DNA of 64,000 nucleotides, taken from NCBI RefSeq assembly GCF_932526225.1, contig NC_064042.1, positions 8,776,540-8,840,539 of the forward strand. The letters are read 5' to 3'. The DNA is from Nematostella vectensis (lineage: Eukaryota; Cnidaria; Anthozoa; Actiniaria; Edwardsiidae). Below are positions 30,213 through 41,400 of the stretch, piece by piece (position 1 is the stretch's first letter; every line of letters begins with the position of its first letter). Below the pieces are notes generated by a model, which worked only from the letters and a program-made list of their open reading frames with translations, did not search any database and was not told the origin of the DNA. Made by a program: the position numbers and the translations under genes.

Positions 30213-32009
30213 TTGTGAGGGCATAGGATAATAAAAGCATTTCTTTCCTTTCCCATAATACCAGTCTTACACACCGACATTTCTCGCAAAATTAGATGCT
30301 GGCAAAGCGTAGTCTAAGGCGCTTTTACCGGGTTTTCTGTGTTCGGAGGTAAACCGTAATGTGGCCATACAACTCTTACCGACCACGTAAACCAACCAGA
30401 AACTCGGGTAAGAACGCCTGGGACTTGACTAGTGCTGGTGATCCCCCGAGTGTACACTGCATATATATATATATAATATATAGATTTAGGCACTGCCTAA
30501 AAGCGGAGCCAGCATTAAACACCTTTTGTGTTGACTGATCAAAGGTATTATTGGGGGATCTAGGATCCTGCTCTCTACTGAGATTTATTTATTGTACCAA
30601 CCAAATGGATCCAGGCCTTATTCAATAATTTAAATTATGCAGTACATCAAAGTTAACAAACACAATTCCTGGTGTGAATATGGCTTTCAAAGTTGTCAAG
30701 AGTATAATGGTAAATTCTTATGTCCCATCATAGAAGTTCTATTATGATTTTTTTAATCAAAACAATTCTCCGACAAGCTTTGCCCTTGTACAGAATATGT
30801 TATGGATGTAACAGCATTCCTAAGATTCCAAATAATATATTTAGACTATTTAGATGCCATACTGTAATTTTTTATGTATCGATTTAGTGGCGATTCTCAC
30901 CTTCATTGGACTGGATATTCAGAAAAAATGTCTGGAAATAAAAATCTACAAATATATCTCCTTTCATGCATTACATATTGGTGCACCCACCCTTTACCAT
31001 ATAGGCATATAGTGACCTTGTTATTGGTGGCCTACTTCAAAATGAATGTAATGGAGAGAAAAACAGATTGATTTTGGAAACAAATCCTAAAAAAATATAT
31101 CAATGAAAGTGCTAAAATGCTAACTTCTAATTTCAAACCAAACCCTTTTATTGATCTATGTTTGGGTAGAGAGGAAACAGCAAAGAATATCAATTGACTG
31201 AATATAGTCGACGGGAGAGGATAAAGGAAATTGACTTAACTTGAAAGGTTTAGTGGAAAAAATATAACAGTAATGAAAATGATTTGATTGAGGATTTCTT
31301 CACGTTTTCCCTTTCCCATTATCTTAACCCTTTCACCACCATAGGCCTCTTAAGAGGCCAAGTCTTTAAAAAGAACAAGGTTGTCGCTAGTGTTATATAG
31401 TTTAAGTATCCTGCCCTAAAAAACCCTTCCCCTCATAAAAATTCCATTAATGTACATTTTTATAGCTACATTCTGACAAGCTTTGTCCTTGCAAAGAACA
31501 ATGGATGAAACAGGATTTCAAAGATTGGGTATAGTGTCAGACACAGTTTTAGATAAGATGCAATGAAGTTTTAATGTACCATTTTAAGTGGTGATTTTCC
31601 ATCCCCATGGGAATTAATATCTACAAATATACATCCAGTAATGCATTATATTTTGGTGTTTTTAGAAACCTTGGATCCAACCATTCCAATGAAATAAATC
31701 TAAACCTTTAAAATAAATGTAGTGGAAAAGGGAAAGGAAATCCTAAAAAGAAGGCAAGGCAAGGCAAGGCAAGGCAAGGCAATATAACTTTATTTATACC
31801 ACACACAGAAATTACAGTAAGAAAATAAATAATAATTACAGATTTTGGGTATTGGCTGCCTAGAAGTAACTAAAAAGCTAATCTGGCTAGGCAGCACAAA
31901 ATAGTTCAATTAAATGGAGCGTATAGCAAGGACGTACAAGGCACGAATACAAAATACATGAAAGCAGCAGCAAAATAAAATGCAATAAAACAAAAAAACT
32001 AGATAGAAG

Positions 32010-35000
32010 CTAATAATTTTCAAGGATTGAGGTCTTTATTGCAGCCTTGAAGCTAGGCAAACGCATGGTTTTGGTAGGTTCTTTGATGTTATTCCAAATT
32101 GAGGCACCTTTAAAACGAATATTAAACTTTCCATAATTAGTTCGAGGTAAAGGGAGGCAGTACGATGATTTAGAAGCCAGTCTTGTATTATATTTGTGCC
32201 TTGAAGCAACCGTAGTAAAAAAAGAATCAAAAGGAGTTGGAAGTAGATTCAAATTAAATTTGTACATAAATATTGTGTTTAAGTAATAGATTAGATCAGG
32301 AGATTTCAAGATATTTAGTTTTCTAAAGATAGGAGAAGTATGTTCAATGTAAGATGAGAAAGTTATGATTCTAACAGCTTTCTTCTGTAAAATAAAAAGA
32401 GGCTTGATTGTTGATTCATATGTGTTGCCCCAAATAATAGCACCATAAGTAAGAAATGGATAAATTAGAGAATAATATAGCTGAGTGAGAATTGTTGGTG
32501 ATACATAGTAACGCAGCTTTGCTATTATTCCGACCCCTCTGGAGATTTTCTTACTTAACTGGTTAATGTGCTCCTTCCAGTTAAGAAAGGAGTCAATAAC
32601 TACACCAAGATATTTGATATTATTTTTTTGTTTAATGGTATTATTATTGATTGATAAAGAAATAGAACTAGCCAGCCTCTTTTGTGCTGGTCGAAAAATG
32701 ACAAAATTAGTTTTACTGATGTTCAAAGCCAATTTATTTGCACAAAGCCAACGATTTATATTATACAGATCTGTGTTTACTTTGGTCTCTAAGGATGTCA
32801 ATGAAGAATCGGCACAAAATAAATTGGCATCATCAGCAAATAAATGAAAGTCAAATAAGTTGGAGCAGTTATTAAAATCATTAATGTACAGAAGAAAGAG
32901 AAGGGGACCAAGTACTGAACCTTGAGGCACTCCACATGTTATTGGTAGTGGTGCAGATGACACATTACCAATAGAAACAAACTGTTGCCTGTTTGATAAG
33001 TAGGAAACAAACCATTCATAAGCTATGCCACGGATGCCGTATGAATAAAGTTTTGCTAATAATATTTTATGATCAACAGTATCAAAAGCTTTGCTAAAAT
33101 CAAGAAATATGCCACAAGAGTATTGACCACCCTCAATTGATCTTTGGATTTTATCGGTAATAAGCAGAAGAGCATGTTCTGTAGAATGATTGGCTCGAAA
33201 GCCAAATTGATTTTTGTACAAAATATCGTATTTGTCTAGAAATTTTATGACTCTGTTATACATTAACCTTTCAAGTAACTGATTAAAAATAGATAATAAT
33301 GATATTGGTCTAAAATTAGAAGTGTCAAAATGAGAGCCTGATTTGTAAATAGGTATGACACGTGCAATTTTGAAGGCATCAGGTACAATGCCAGAAGAAA
33401 AGGACAGATTGTATAATATCTCCAGAGGCCTTGAAATAATAGAGCTTAGTATTTTAAGAACTGTAATTGGAAGGCTAGAAGAACCACAAGCTTTACCTGA
33501 TTTAATTCCTAAGATTATACTTCTAATTTCCTCTGTAGATGTGGGAGCTAGAAGAAAGCTGTTAGAATTAGCTGTTGGAAGAAATTCTGAAAATAAAGTG
33601 TTTACTTTTGGAATATTGTTGCTGATATTTCTGCCAACATTAGCAAAGAAGTAATTGAACTCATTTGCTATCTCATTTACATTGGTAAAAACCTTATTAG
33701 AAGATACAATTTTTGAAGGTGTGAAATGAGCCTTAGGCTTTAGCACGACAATTTCTTTTATCCCTTTCCAGATATTTTTTATGTTAGATTTGTTAAAATT
33801 AAAGTACTTTTCATAGTATTTTCTCTTACTTATTGCAATTAAATGGTTCAATTTATTTCTATAGATTTTGTATTTTTCAAAATGATATTGATTTCTAGAT
33901 TTAATAAACTTCCTATAGAGCCTGTTCTTATAATTAATCGAAGTTCTGATGCCCTTGGATATCCAAGGTTTTGCTTTGAATTTAATTTCTTTTCTAGAAA
34001 GTTTTTTCATTGGAGCATGGGAATTAATTATTTCATTAGACTTAGCAAGAAAACAGGAAAAAATATCGTTAACATTATCCATACCATAAAACTGTAAAGA
34101 CCAATCAATTTGGCTAAAATCATTAATTAAAGCTTCCTGATCCAACCTAGAATAGTCCCTTTGGTAGAAGTCATTTTTTGAGACATTGATATTAATTGAA
34201 TCTATTGTCAGAAAATTGGGAAGATGATCTGTTAAGGGATAAACAATATTGCCACTACAAGTTTTATGTTCGAGCGAGTTAAAAAATATATTGTCTATGA
34301 GCGTGGCCGAATGATCAGTTATTCTAGTAGGTTGCAAGATCTGTGGCTGAAAAGAATATGAAAATAAAGTATTAAGAAATTCCCCTGTTAGTTGGTGGGA
34401 GTCTGAATTTAATAAATTCAAATTTATGTCACCTGAAAAAAGGCAGAGCTTTCCCTCCTTACTGATTTTGTCCATGGTTTTATAGAAATGTTCTAAAAAG
34501 GGGTCAAGAGAACTATTTGGATGGCGGTAAATAACTCCACATAATATGTTTTTGCTACCCTTATTATTTTGTATTTCAACCCATAAAGATTCTTGTTGAT
34601 CATTTGAAATGGATAAGTCCTCCCTCAAAATGAAATTAAAAGAAACAGCTATAAATAAACCTACTCCCCCAACTGAAAATTTAGTCGGTTTCGATATATA
34701 AGTAAAACCTGGGAGAGAACAATTAGCAATATGCTCTCTACAGTCAGAATGCCAGGTTTCAGATAGAGCAATTAACTTAAAAGGATGATTTAAAGTAGAA
34801 AGCATATCTTGTAATTTATCAAAGTTTTTTGAAATACTTCTTATATTACAATGAAGAAGTGAGAGCGATTTGTCTGATAAATTTGAAAGCTCATAAGACG
34901 AGTGAAATTCATGGGGGGAGTAGTATTTTGAATTAATCTGACTAGGAATATTAATATCTAAATCAAAGTCACTTAAATTCGGAAAATTCAAACTAGAAAC

Positions 35001-35303
35001 TATGTCTAGATGAGGAAGATTTTCAAGGCGAACGCGATCAATGAATGGGGAGCAGTGGCACAATGTATTGGAATTAAAGACTAGATCCAATAGATCATTG
35101 TTGTTTAATCTGTGAAAGGGAAAGACTTCAGAATAGCAGGGATGACAGAGCCATAAATCGTTGGTGAGCGATAAATGATTAAACTGTTTAAGCAACAATT
35201 TTGAGCATTTAAAGTGACACCACTGTAAACATGAATCGCATTCGACAGCACGACAGTTCTTTCTTATAATTTTAGAACAAATGTGACAGATAACTCTAGT
35301 CAT
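32010..35303 (-). CDS. LINE ORF2: PHD-like finger, EEP endonuclease, reverse transcriptase
   Basis: The protein has 1097 residues from ATG 35303. Residues about 6-57 form a Cys/His PHD-type finger (CHICSKII...CDSC..WCHFKC...LCHPC). Residues about 145-365 are an AP-like endonuclease (LHCNIRS, ALSETW, GVIYRHPN, SGDINLNL, LTDHLP). The RT domain spans about 590-870 with FRPISLLS, GFRANHSTEHAL, DFSKAFDTVDH, GVPQGSVLGPLLF and the catalytic FADD at 822-825, a common Phe-for-Tyr variant. A thumb with YLGVVIDSFLNW follows. No RNase H is seen. The enzyme nicks target DNA and copies its RNA in place (target-primed reverse transcription). No stop or frameshift is visible. Confidence 0.95.
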   Translation of the reverse strand: MTRVICHICSKIIRKNCRAVECDSCLQWCHFKCSKLLLKQFNHLSLTNDLWLCHPCYSEVFPFHRLNNNDLLDLVFNSNTLCHCSPFIDRVRLENLPHLDIVSSLNFPNLSDFDLDINIPSQINSKYYSPHEFHSSYELSNLSDKSLSLLHCNIRSISKNFDKLQDMLSTLNHPFKLIALSETWHSDCREHIANCSLPGFTYISKPTKFSVGGVGLFIAVSFNFILREDLSISNDQQESLWVEIQNNKGSKNILCGVIYRHPNSSLDPFLEHFYKTMDKISKEGKLCLFSGDINLNLLNSDSHQLTGEFLNTLFSYSFQPQILQPTRITDHSATLIDNIFFNSLEHKTCSGNIVYPLTDHLPNFLTIDSININVSKNDFYQRDYSRLDQEALINDFSQIDWSLQFYGMDNVNDIFSCFLAKSNEIINSHAPMKKLSRKEIKFKAKPWISKGIRTSINYKNRLYRKFIKSRNQYHFEKYKIYRNKLNHLIAISKRKYYEKYFNFNKSNIKNIWKGIKEIVVLKPKAHFTPSKIVSSNKVFTNVNEIANEFNYFFANVGRNISNNIPKVNTLFSEFLPTANSNSFLLAPTSTEEIRSIILGIKSGKACGSSSLPITVLKILSSIISRPLEILYNLSFSSGIVPDAFKIARVIPIYKSGSHFDTSNFRPISLLSIFNQLLERLMYNRVIKFLDKYDILYKNQFGFRANHSTEHALLLITDKIQRSIEGGQYSCGIFLDFSKAFDTVDHKILLAKLYSYGIRGIAYEWFVSYLSNRQQFVSIGNVSSAPLPITCGVPQGSVLGPLLFLLYINDFNNCSNLFDFHLFADDANLFCADSSLTSLETKVNTDLYNINRWLCANKLALNISKTNFVIFRPAQKRLASSISLSINNNTIKQKNNIKYLGVVIDSFLNWKEHINQLSKKISRGVGIIAKLRYYVSPTILTQLYYSLIYPFLTYGAIIWGNTYESTIKPLFILQKKAVRIITFSSYIEHTSPIFRKLNILKSPDLIYYLNTIFMYKFNLNLLPTPFDSFFTTVASRHKYNTRLASKSSYCLPLPRTNYGKFNIRFKGASIWNNIKEPTKTMRLPSFKAAIKTSILENY

Positions 35304-35388
35304 TGTAAGTCAACATAAGAACTTATATGTGATCTAGTTAATTGTAAACTTCGATGGAAAGAATACATGTTAGCTATGTGACTTATTC

Positions 35389-36192
35389 TTAACTTGCTGT
35401 ATTTGTACTTGCCGCACTGTCGCTCTTGGAGGAGATGTTGGTATCTGTCATCGCCGTCGCCCCTTCGACTTCGTGAACAAAGCTGGAGCTTCTTAGATTT
35501 ATTAATACCGATTCATCGGTAACATGAATCGATGGACTGCGTTCATTCTTGCGCAAATAGATGTTTCCATTTGCAGTCCAAATGAAGTCATACTTCATTT
35601 GTTTTCTATCCTCCAACGCACTTTTGAATAATGCCTTGTTTCTTTGAGTGAGAGACTCACTGAGATAGATCGAGTTACTTTTAAATCTATCCAGGCCAGG
35701 CACGTTGTGTGTGGAGAGCTCACGCAACCTCCCCCTGGCTTTGTATGTTTCGTCTCGCTTGTCACGGCTTGTAAATTTGACTATGATGGAGGGCGGGAAC
35801 TTTGCCGTCGAGTTTTTAGGCTTGATGCGGTGGCTGGTCGAGATATCCTGTCTCGAGAGCTTGACCCCAATTAGGTTGGCGACTTGACACGCTATTTGAG
35901 AAGTGTCTTCTCCTTTAACCTCAGGGATCCCACGGATCTCGAGGCATTCCCGGCGGCCATATTGCTCTAGATCGTTTAGCCATTTCCCTTGGTTTGATAA
36001 TGTAGATCTGAGTAGCCCCACTTCCGAATGAAGACGAGAATTCTCTTTCGAGAGTTCTTTTACTTTAACCTCTTGATCTGAGACTTTCTTTAAGATGATG
36101 TCGTACTTTTCATTTAGAAAGTCAAGAGACGCCTGTAATGGCGCCAGTTTCTTGTCGAGTAGTTCTTCCAAAACCTCTCTTGTTAAAGCCAT
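35389..36192 (-). CDS. LINE ORF1: coiled coil with RNA-binding domain
   Basis: The protein has 267 residues from ATG 36192 (MALTREVLEELL); an upstream in-frame TTG is not needed. Residues about 5-80 are a heptad-rich coiled coil (LDKKLAPLQASLDFLNEKYD...). Then come an RRM-like segment beginning about LEIRGIPEVKGED and a C-terminal basic region with RDKRDETYKARGRLREL and LTQRNKALFKSAL, typical of LINE ORF1 nucleic-acid chaperones. The C-terminus is Ser/Ala/Thr-rich. It would bind the element RNA as a trimer-like ribonucleoprotein (family knowledge). It ends 85 bases before ORF2. Confidence 0.9.
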   Translation of the reverse strand: MALTREVLEELLDKKLAPLQASLDFLNEKYDIILKKVSDQEVKVKELSKENSRLHSEVGLLRSTLSNQGKWLNDLEQYGRRECLEIRGIPEVKGEDTSQIACQVANLIGVKLSRQDISTSHRIKPKNSTAKFPPSIIVKFTSRDKRDETYKARGRLRELSTHNVPGLDRFKSNSIYLSESLTQRNKALFKSALEDRKQMKYDFIWTANGNIYLRKNERSPSIHVTDESVLINLRSSSFVHEVEGATAMTDTNISSKSDSAASTNTAS

Positions 36193-36345
36193 GGCCACAA
36201 AAAATAAAGAACAAATAGACACATACGACAACACTAAATATTTGAATTACATATATGAACTTAATGCACATGAAAGTGCAAACAACGACTTCAAAACGCG
36301 GAGCTAAAGCTAGGCACGTCCAACCACGCCGCTGTCATTATGCAT

Positions 36346-36908
36346 CAATGAAGAAGATATAAGTGAAAGTACTAAATGAAAATTTCTAATTTAAAAATCA
36401 AATCTGTTTATTAATTTATTTTTGGTGTGTAGGGGAAATAGCAAAGAGCATCAATTGCATAAAAATAGTCAACAGGGAGAAGGAAAGGAAGAAATATGAC
36501 TCTTCTTTAAATGTTTGAAAAGAAAATATAATAATAATGTGATATCTTTATTCAGTACTTTCCTAAAATATCCCCTTTCCCATTATCTTTAGATTAATAG
36601 AAAACTGTTTTCGTTACAGATTTATTATTTAAAAAGCAAAATTATGTTTTTAGTTTTATATAATATAAGTATCTTGTTCTAAAAAAACCTATTGAGTGTG
36701 TACTGCTGAATCACATAGTAATGCCCTAGTCATTTGAGCCCCCTCCCTTATGGTCCTGAGGAAGTCAGGGGTTAATGTTTTAGGGGTTTTTGATTACTTT
36801 TTAACCAGAATATATCAAGAGGGGTGGTGGTATTGACTGTTTGTGACTCTTAACTTGGAAACAGGCTTTTATTAACGTCTAATCCCCCACCCTTTCCTGG
36901 GACCATGT

Positions 36909-36939
<31 letters not shown>

Positions 36940-38415
36940 GGTATCAAATGACTAGTGAATAAGAACTCCCTACTGTCTTTCAGACATGTCTTTCAGACAT
37001 GTCTTTCAAGACATGGTTTTCAATTCTTATGTCTTCCAGTCTTTAGCATTCATCTTGGCCCTCAGGTAGTCCCTGGTTCATAAAAGAGTAACGTTTCTTT
37101 CAAAACAATCTTTTCATCAAGACATTTATAATCTGACTAATTTCCACAAATATTTGAAAAAAAAATAATAAACACATGAGATGTAAGATGCAGACAATAA
37201 CAATACATATTGGCAACAGGGGTTGAATTTTGTTTTGTTTTTATCCTCGGTAAGGAAAATTTCTGAATGTTAGTAGATCTCCTCTAGTTGACTTTATCCT
37301 TAAGTCACAAAATTTGAGGCAAAAAGAAATAATCAACGCATGACAAGAACTTTTCCCTTGCTCTGTGCTTGTATTTAGCCGCCATTACGGGGCCGAGTGA
37401 GGCCTGGGAGTTGCGCGGCTGACTGGCTGGCTGGCGAGTGACACCACAGGGTACCCGCGCAATGACCACAAAACCAAGTCGCATAGTTATACCATATTTC
37501 TATACCTATGGAGCTCCGCGCTGGCTCCGCTATAATCTGTCTTCGGCGTGCCACGCTTGCACTAATAAAAATGATGCACTATACAATCCTAACCCTTTAT
37601 AGCCTTTTGAAGTGTTCTTCTAACGGGTGTTGACCCCAACACCTCAGCGAAGAAGTCCACAATCTTAGGTTTAGATTTGTAACCATCGGAAAAAATTGTT
37701 TCTGCAATAGAATATGTTAAGACTGTATTTCAGATTCACCGAATAACCTGCTATCTGCGTGCGACTAGTTTTATCTGACGTACGCGGCACAAAGCTAGAC
37801 GTGAGCTATATCTGTACTCATATTACCACCCTTTTATTAGATAAATTAGAGGCGGTAGAGGTGAGTCCTGAATTCCAAACAAGACACCGAGAAGTCACGG
37901 AATGTGGCGGGTCTCCTAAAGCGGAAGTACATCTAGAGATATAAATAGTGCACTTGTAGGTGGACATTGCAATCAAGATTCTGTATCTTGGTAGTTTTCC
38001 GCCATTAGGCAAATACTAAAGTCTTTGTTCTTACCAAGTTTTTCTAATATTTTAGTATGCGTGATCTCCAAAAAAATCTGAAAAATGTAGTGCTATTCAC
38101 AAGGGACTCAGTACTAGCTAATCCTGACGTCACTTCCTGTAGGAAGCAACCTTACGACCTGCGACAAGCTTCGAAATATTGAAATTCTTTTGCTATGATC
38201 GCTGCGATTTAGCTCGAGTTTCATTCCGCATTCACTTATCCCACTAGAGGGGGCAGCAGTTGTTCTTGCTTCTGTCAATATTTGCAGTCCATACTTATTG
38301 TAGCGTTTTGTTTGACTTTATGAGGGTCTGAAACACCGTGGTGTTGTGTTTTGGCGCGCGATTTGGAGATATTAAGTTCGTCGCAGAATCACGATCTTGC
38401 ACGACTAGACTCAAC
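36346..38415. other. Intergenic between LINE and kinesin gene
   Basis: It holds the second half of the split duplication to about 36690, a (GT)n-(G)n microsatellite at 36906-36941 and a GC-richer patch at 37380-37560. The kinesin 5' flank follows. No coding exon is supported. Confidence 0.5.
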
Positions 38416-41400
38416 ATGCCATCAGAAAATATCCAGGTTGCCGTGTTTGTGAGACCGTTCACCGAGAGGGAACTAACAGAGGAAAGCGTCTGTATAGTAG
38501 AGGGTGAAGATGGTCAAGTAAAGGTCGACAACTCAGAAAATTCACGAGCAAAAGTTTTCAACTTCGATCACACGGTAGTGTTTTGATGTTTGACTTGAAA
38601 TGAAATTTATTGACAATCTGTGGAAGTTATTGTGGTAGCGTACGACTGTATGTTTATGAAACTAAAATAGTAATCGTTCCTTTCAAACAGATGGAGAAAT
38701 TGATAAAATCTAAGCATTTTTACTAATGCGTTTTGCGTTCTTTTCTAGTATTGGTCCGTCGACCAAGCAAGCGATTCTTATATCCCGCGAGCAAAGGTTA
38801 GATGAATGGAATCTAACTTAGTACCATCCCAGATCATGCCGAAAATGAACTAAGAATTAATCATTGAAAAACTCTGAATTAGAGTTTTTGGGGGTCAAAT
38901 TTGAGGGATTGTATTACCTTTAGCTAAACATGCCAATTTATTGTAAGATTCGATATCTACTTTTAGCCGTTCTATTTAAAGGTGGTGATAGAATCGTATT
39001 TTTATTAAGTTAAATTATTTTAAAATGCGTAGATTACTAAAGGGCTTCAATCGCACTGCTGGGAATATTATTTTACACATTTGTAACTGTCTTGATATGC
39101 TATGATCGTATTTTGTCTTTTGGGTTTGATCGAGATAAGAGCTCTTAGGTAATTGTGGAGTTTTTGCAATCAATTTCCTGTCCACTTTTCAAGCACAAAA
39201 TAAGAATACATATAATAGTCCATCACATTTTTTTAACCGATCCTTTCGAAACACCCCACTTGTACATGTTAACCCTTTAAAAGCTTAGTCTGACGTGGTT
39301 TTTCTCTCTATTACGTAAACATTAACTTATAACTTAAAGGTTTTGGACAAAAACGGGATAGCGGTTATAAAATTAAATTGGCATTTCCTAAACGAAGTTA
39401 ACTTTGCATAAATTGCCATCACCAAGGAGTAAAACAACCTTCATTTATTTTTAAACGGGTGAGATTTTTTTATTCTCGGAAAGTTCTTTGTGATGTACAT
39501 GTTTATTATGTCGGCCCACTTTAATTTTATGCGACTGTAGTTATATCTTGGAGAGATCTTTTGTATTTGTGTATACATGTTATGTACAAAGGCTACAATG
39601 GTTGCTCTGTTCTTAAGCCCTATTTAAACCTCAAAATCTGTGGTCTTTTGATACCTTCCAAATGGCTAAAGAATATTGTTAAGGTATTAATTAGAGAGAA
39701 CAGTATTCAATAATTTGCAAGGACATGAATATGCAGTTATTTTCAAGGTTATTTTTAACCCACAATTAATGTCTATTTTCATAATAGTACAATGTTTATG
39801 CACTGTATATTTAACAAATTTCTAATGTTTGCACACAAGTTTATAAAGTGCATAACATTTTCTTACAGCTTCAATCCATAAAGGCACTTCTAAATAATTC
39901 ATATCCTTTTTTTATTAAAATCAACTATTTATTTTGGGATTTTGAATAATATTAAATTTTTAAGAGGCCCCATGTCTTTTGTTTGAGTTTGAGTTTGGAC
40001 CAACATAGCAACCCTTAAGTGCAGTGCACACTGGTGACATAACAGCATATGCATGCACAACATAACGACATAAACATAATGAAATATGAAAAGAAAATAT
40101 ATGTTTTTCCTTATGTCTATATATCAGTTTTCTAGAACCATTTTTGTCTTGAATTGAATGTTTTGCATATTTATTCCACAGGAGTTTCAGTGTCCTATGC
40201 TCTCTTTTTCCCGAAAATCTCAGAATTTCTCGCCAAAACCTGTTTTAACAAAGCGTAATTACTTTCCTTTTCCTCTTGGGAAAATATGGGTAGGACCCAC
40301 CAAGTTGGATAAAATTTCTTCTTGTTATTGCCATTCAAAATGCGAAGGCAACATCATCTCTAGAAAATAATAAAAAAATGATGTATATCATAAAAAAACA
40401 TCTTCATCACCCACCATTTTCTACGACAAGACAAATAATTGTTGATACTATTCAAGCGTTCACATTACATCTTTATGTTATGTCTATGTTATTGAACTCC
40501 CGCCCTTCACAGACCTGGACTCAGGTCCCTTGCTGAGTGCCGTGATTGCCTATGTTGCTCATTTGCGACCAAAGCTAGAACGACTCCTCCTCTGAGCTAT
40601 GTTTTTTCTAGAGGCGATACAATAAGCCATGGCTACTCTCTTAGATCTGGTACACAGAGAACTAATACCTTTAAAGGAACTATTTTTAGGCTTTATGACT
40701 TTATATCTATATGTTATCAATGATCTTTACAGCAAAATAATTGTGTAATTCAGTATTGCCTGCTACCACTATGATAATTGAAATAAACTATTATTATTAT
40801 TGTGATTATGTTGAGATGTTATAAAATAATCTATGGAAGGTCAGCTATGAGCTTTGAATAAGTCTAAATCTGTCTTACATTTTATTTTAGGGTATTGAAG
40901 AGCTTGGAGATTCTTTATTATCCTCAGCATTTGAGGGTTACAATGTGTGCGCCTTCTCCTACGGTGCTAGCAATAGTGGGAAGACATGTGTCATGTTCGG
41001 AACAAATGACAACCCAGGGCTTATCCCTTGGATATGTAACGAGCTGTTCACCTCTGCAGCGAGTTACTCAGATGACACATCATTCAGGATGGAAATCAGG
41101 TGAGTGTGACTGCAAATGGCTTTTGGCTCCTTTCTTTCTTGAGGAATTGCCAAATTTGTGGCATATGATATCTATGAATCTCCCCCCCCCCCCCTCCTCA
41201 ACAAAATCTAGGTATGTCTAAGTTTCCATGAATTCCACCATGTCATTTTAGTTTTTTGTACAGTATTTTCTAGACCCCAATTACATGATGCCTGTTTACA
41301 CGGGTCTGTCTTGTTTTTCATTCAGCTAGGAGACAGAACACGTAACTGTACCGACTGTTACCATGTAAGAAGCTGTTGTAGGGTTGCCTCATTGTCTTCC

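Larger units (their letters stand above)
31752..36345 (-). mobile_element. Apparently full-length non-LTR retrotransposon (LINE)
   Basis: On the - strand: a 5' UTR of about 150 bases, ORF1 (36192-35389), an 85-base gap, ORF2 (35303-32010), a 3' UTR of about 225 bases with an AATAAA-like signal, and a 3' tail of TTGCC repeats (+ strand GGCAA, about 31752-31783). A short AGAAG/GAAG target duplication is compatible with the flanks. Both ORFs are open. The tandem 3' tail rather than poly-A and the PHD-EEP-RT plan fit the CR1/L2 side of the LINE tree (inference). Confidence 0.88.
30740..36690. repeat. Tandem duplication of intergenic DNA, second copy split by the LINE
   Basis: About 700 bases (about 30740-31430) recur as 31430-31751 plus 36346-36690. 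Paired landmarks include CGACAAGCTTTGCCCTTG/TGACAAGCTTTGTCCTTG, the AATCCTAAAAA site and CCCTTTCCCATTATCTT. The first copy shows the uninterrupted sequence where the LINE sits in the second. Confidence 0.7.
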
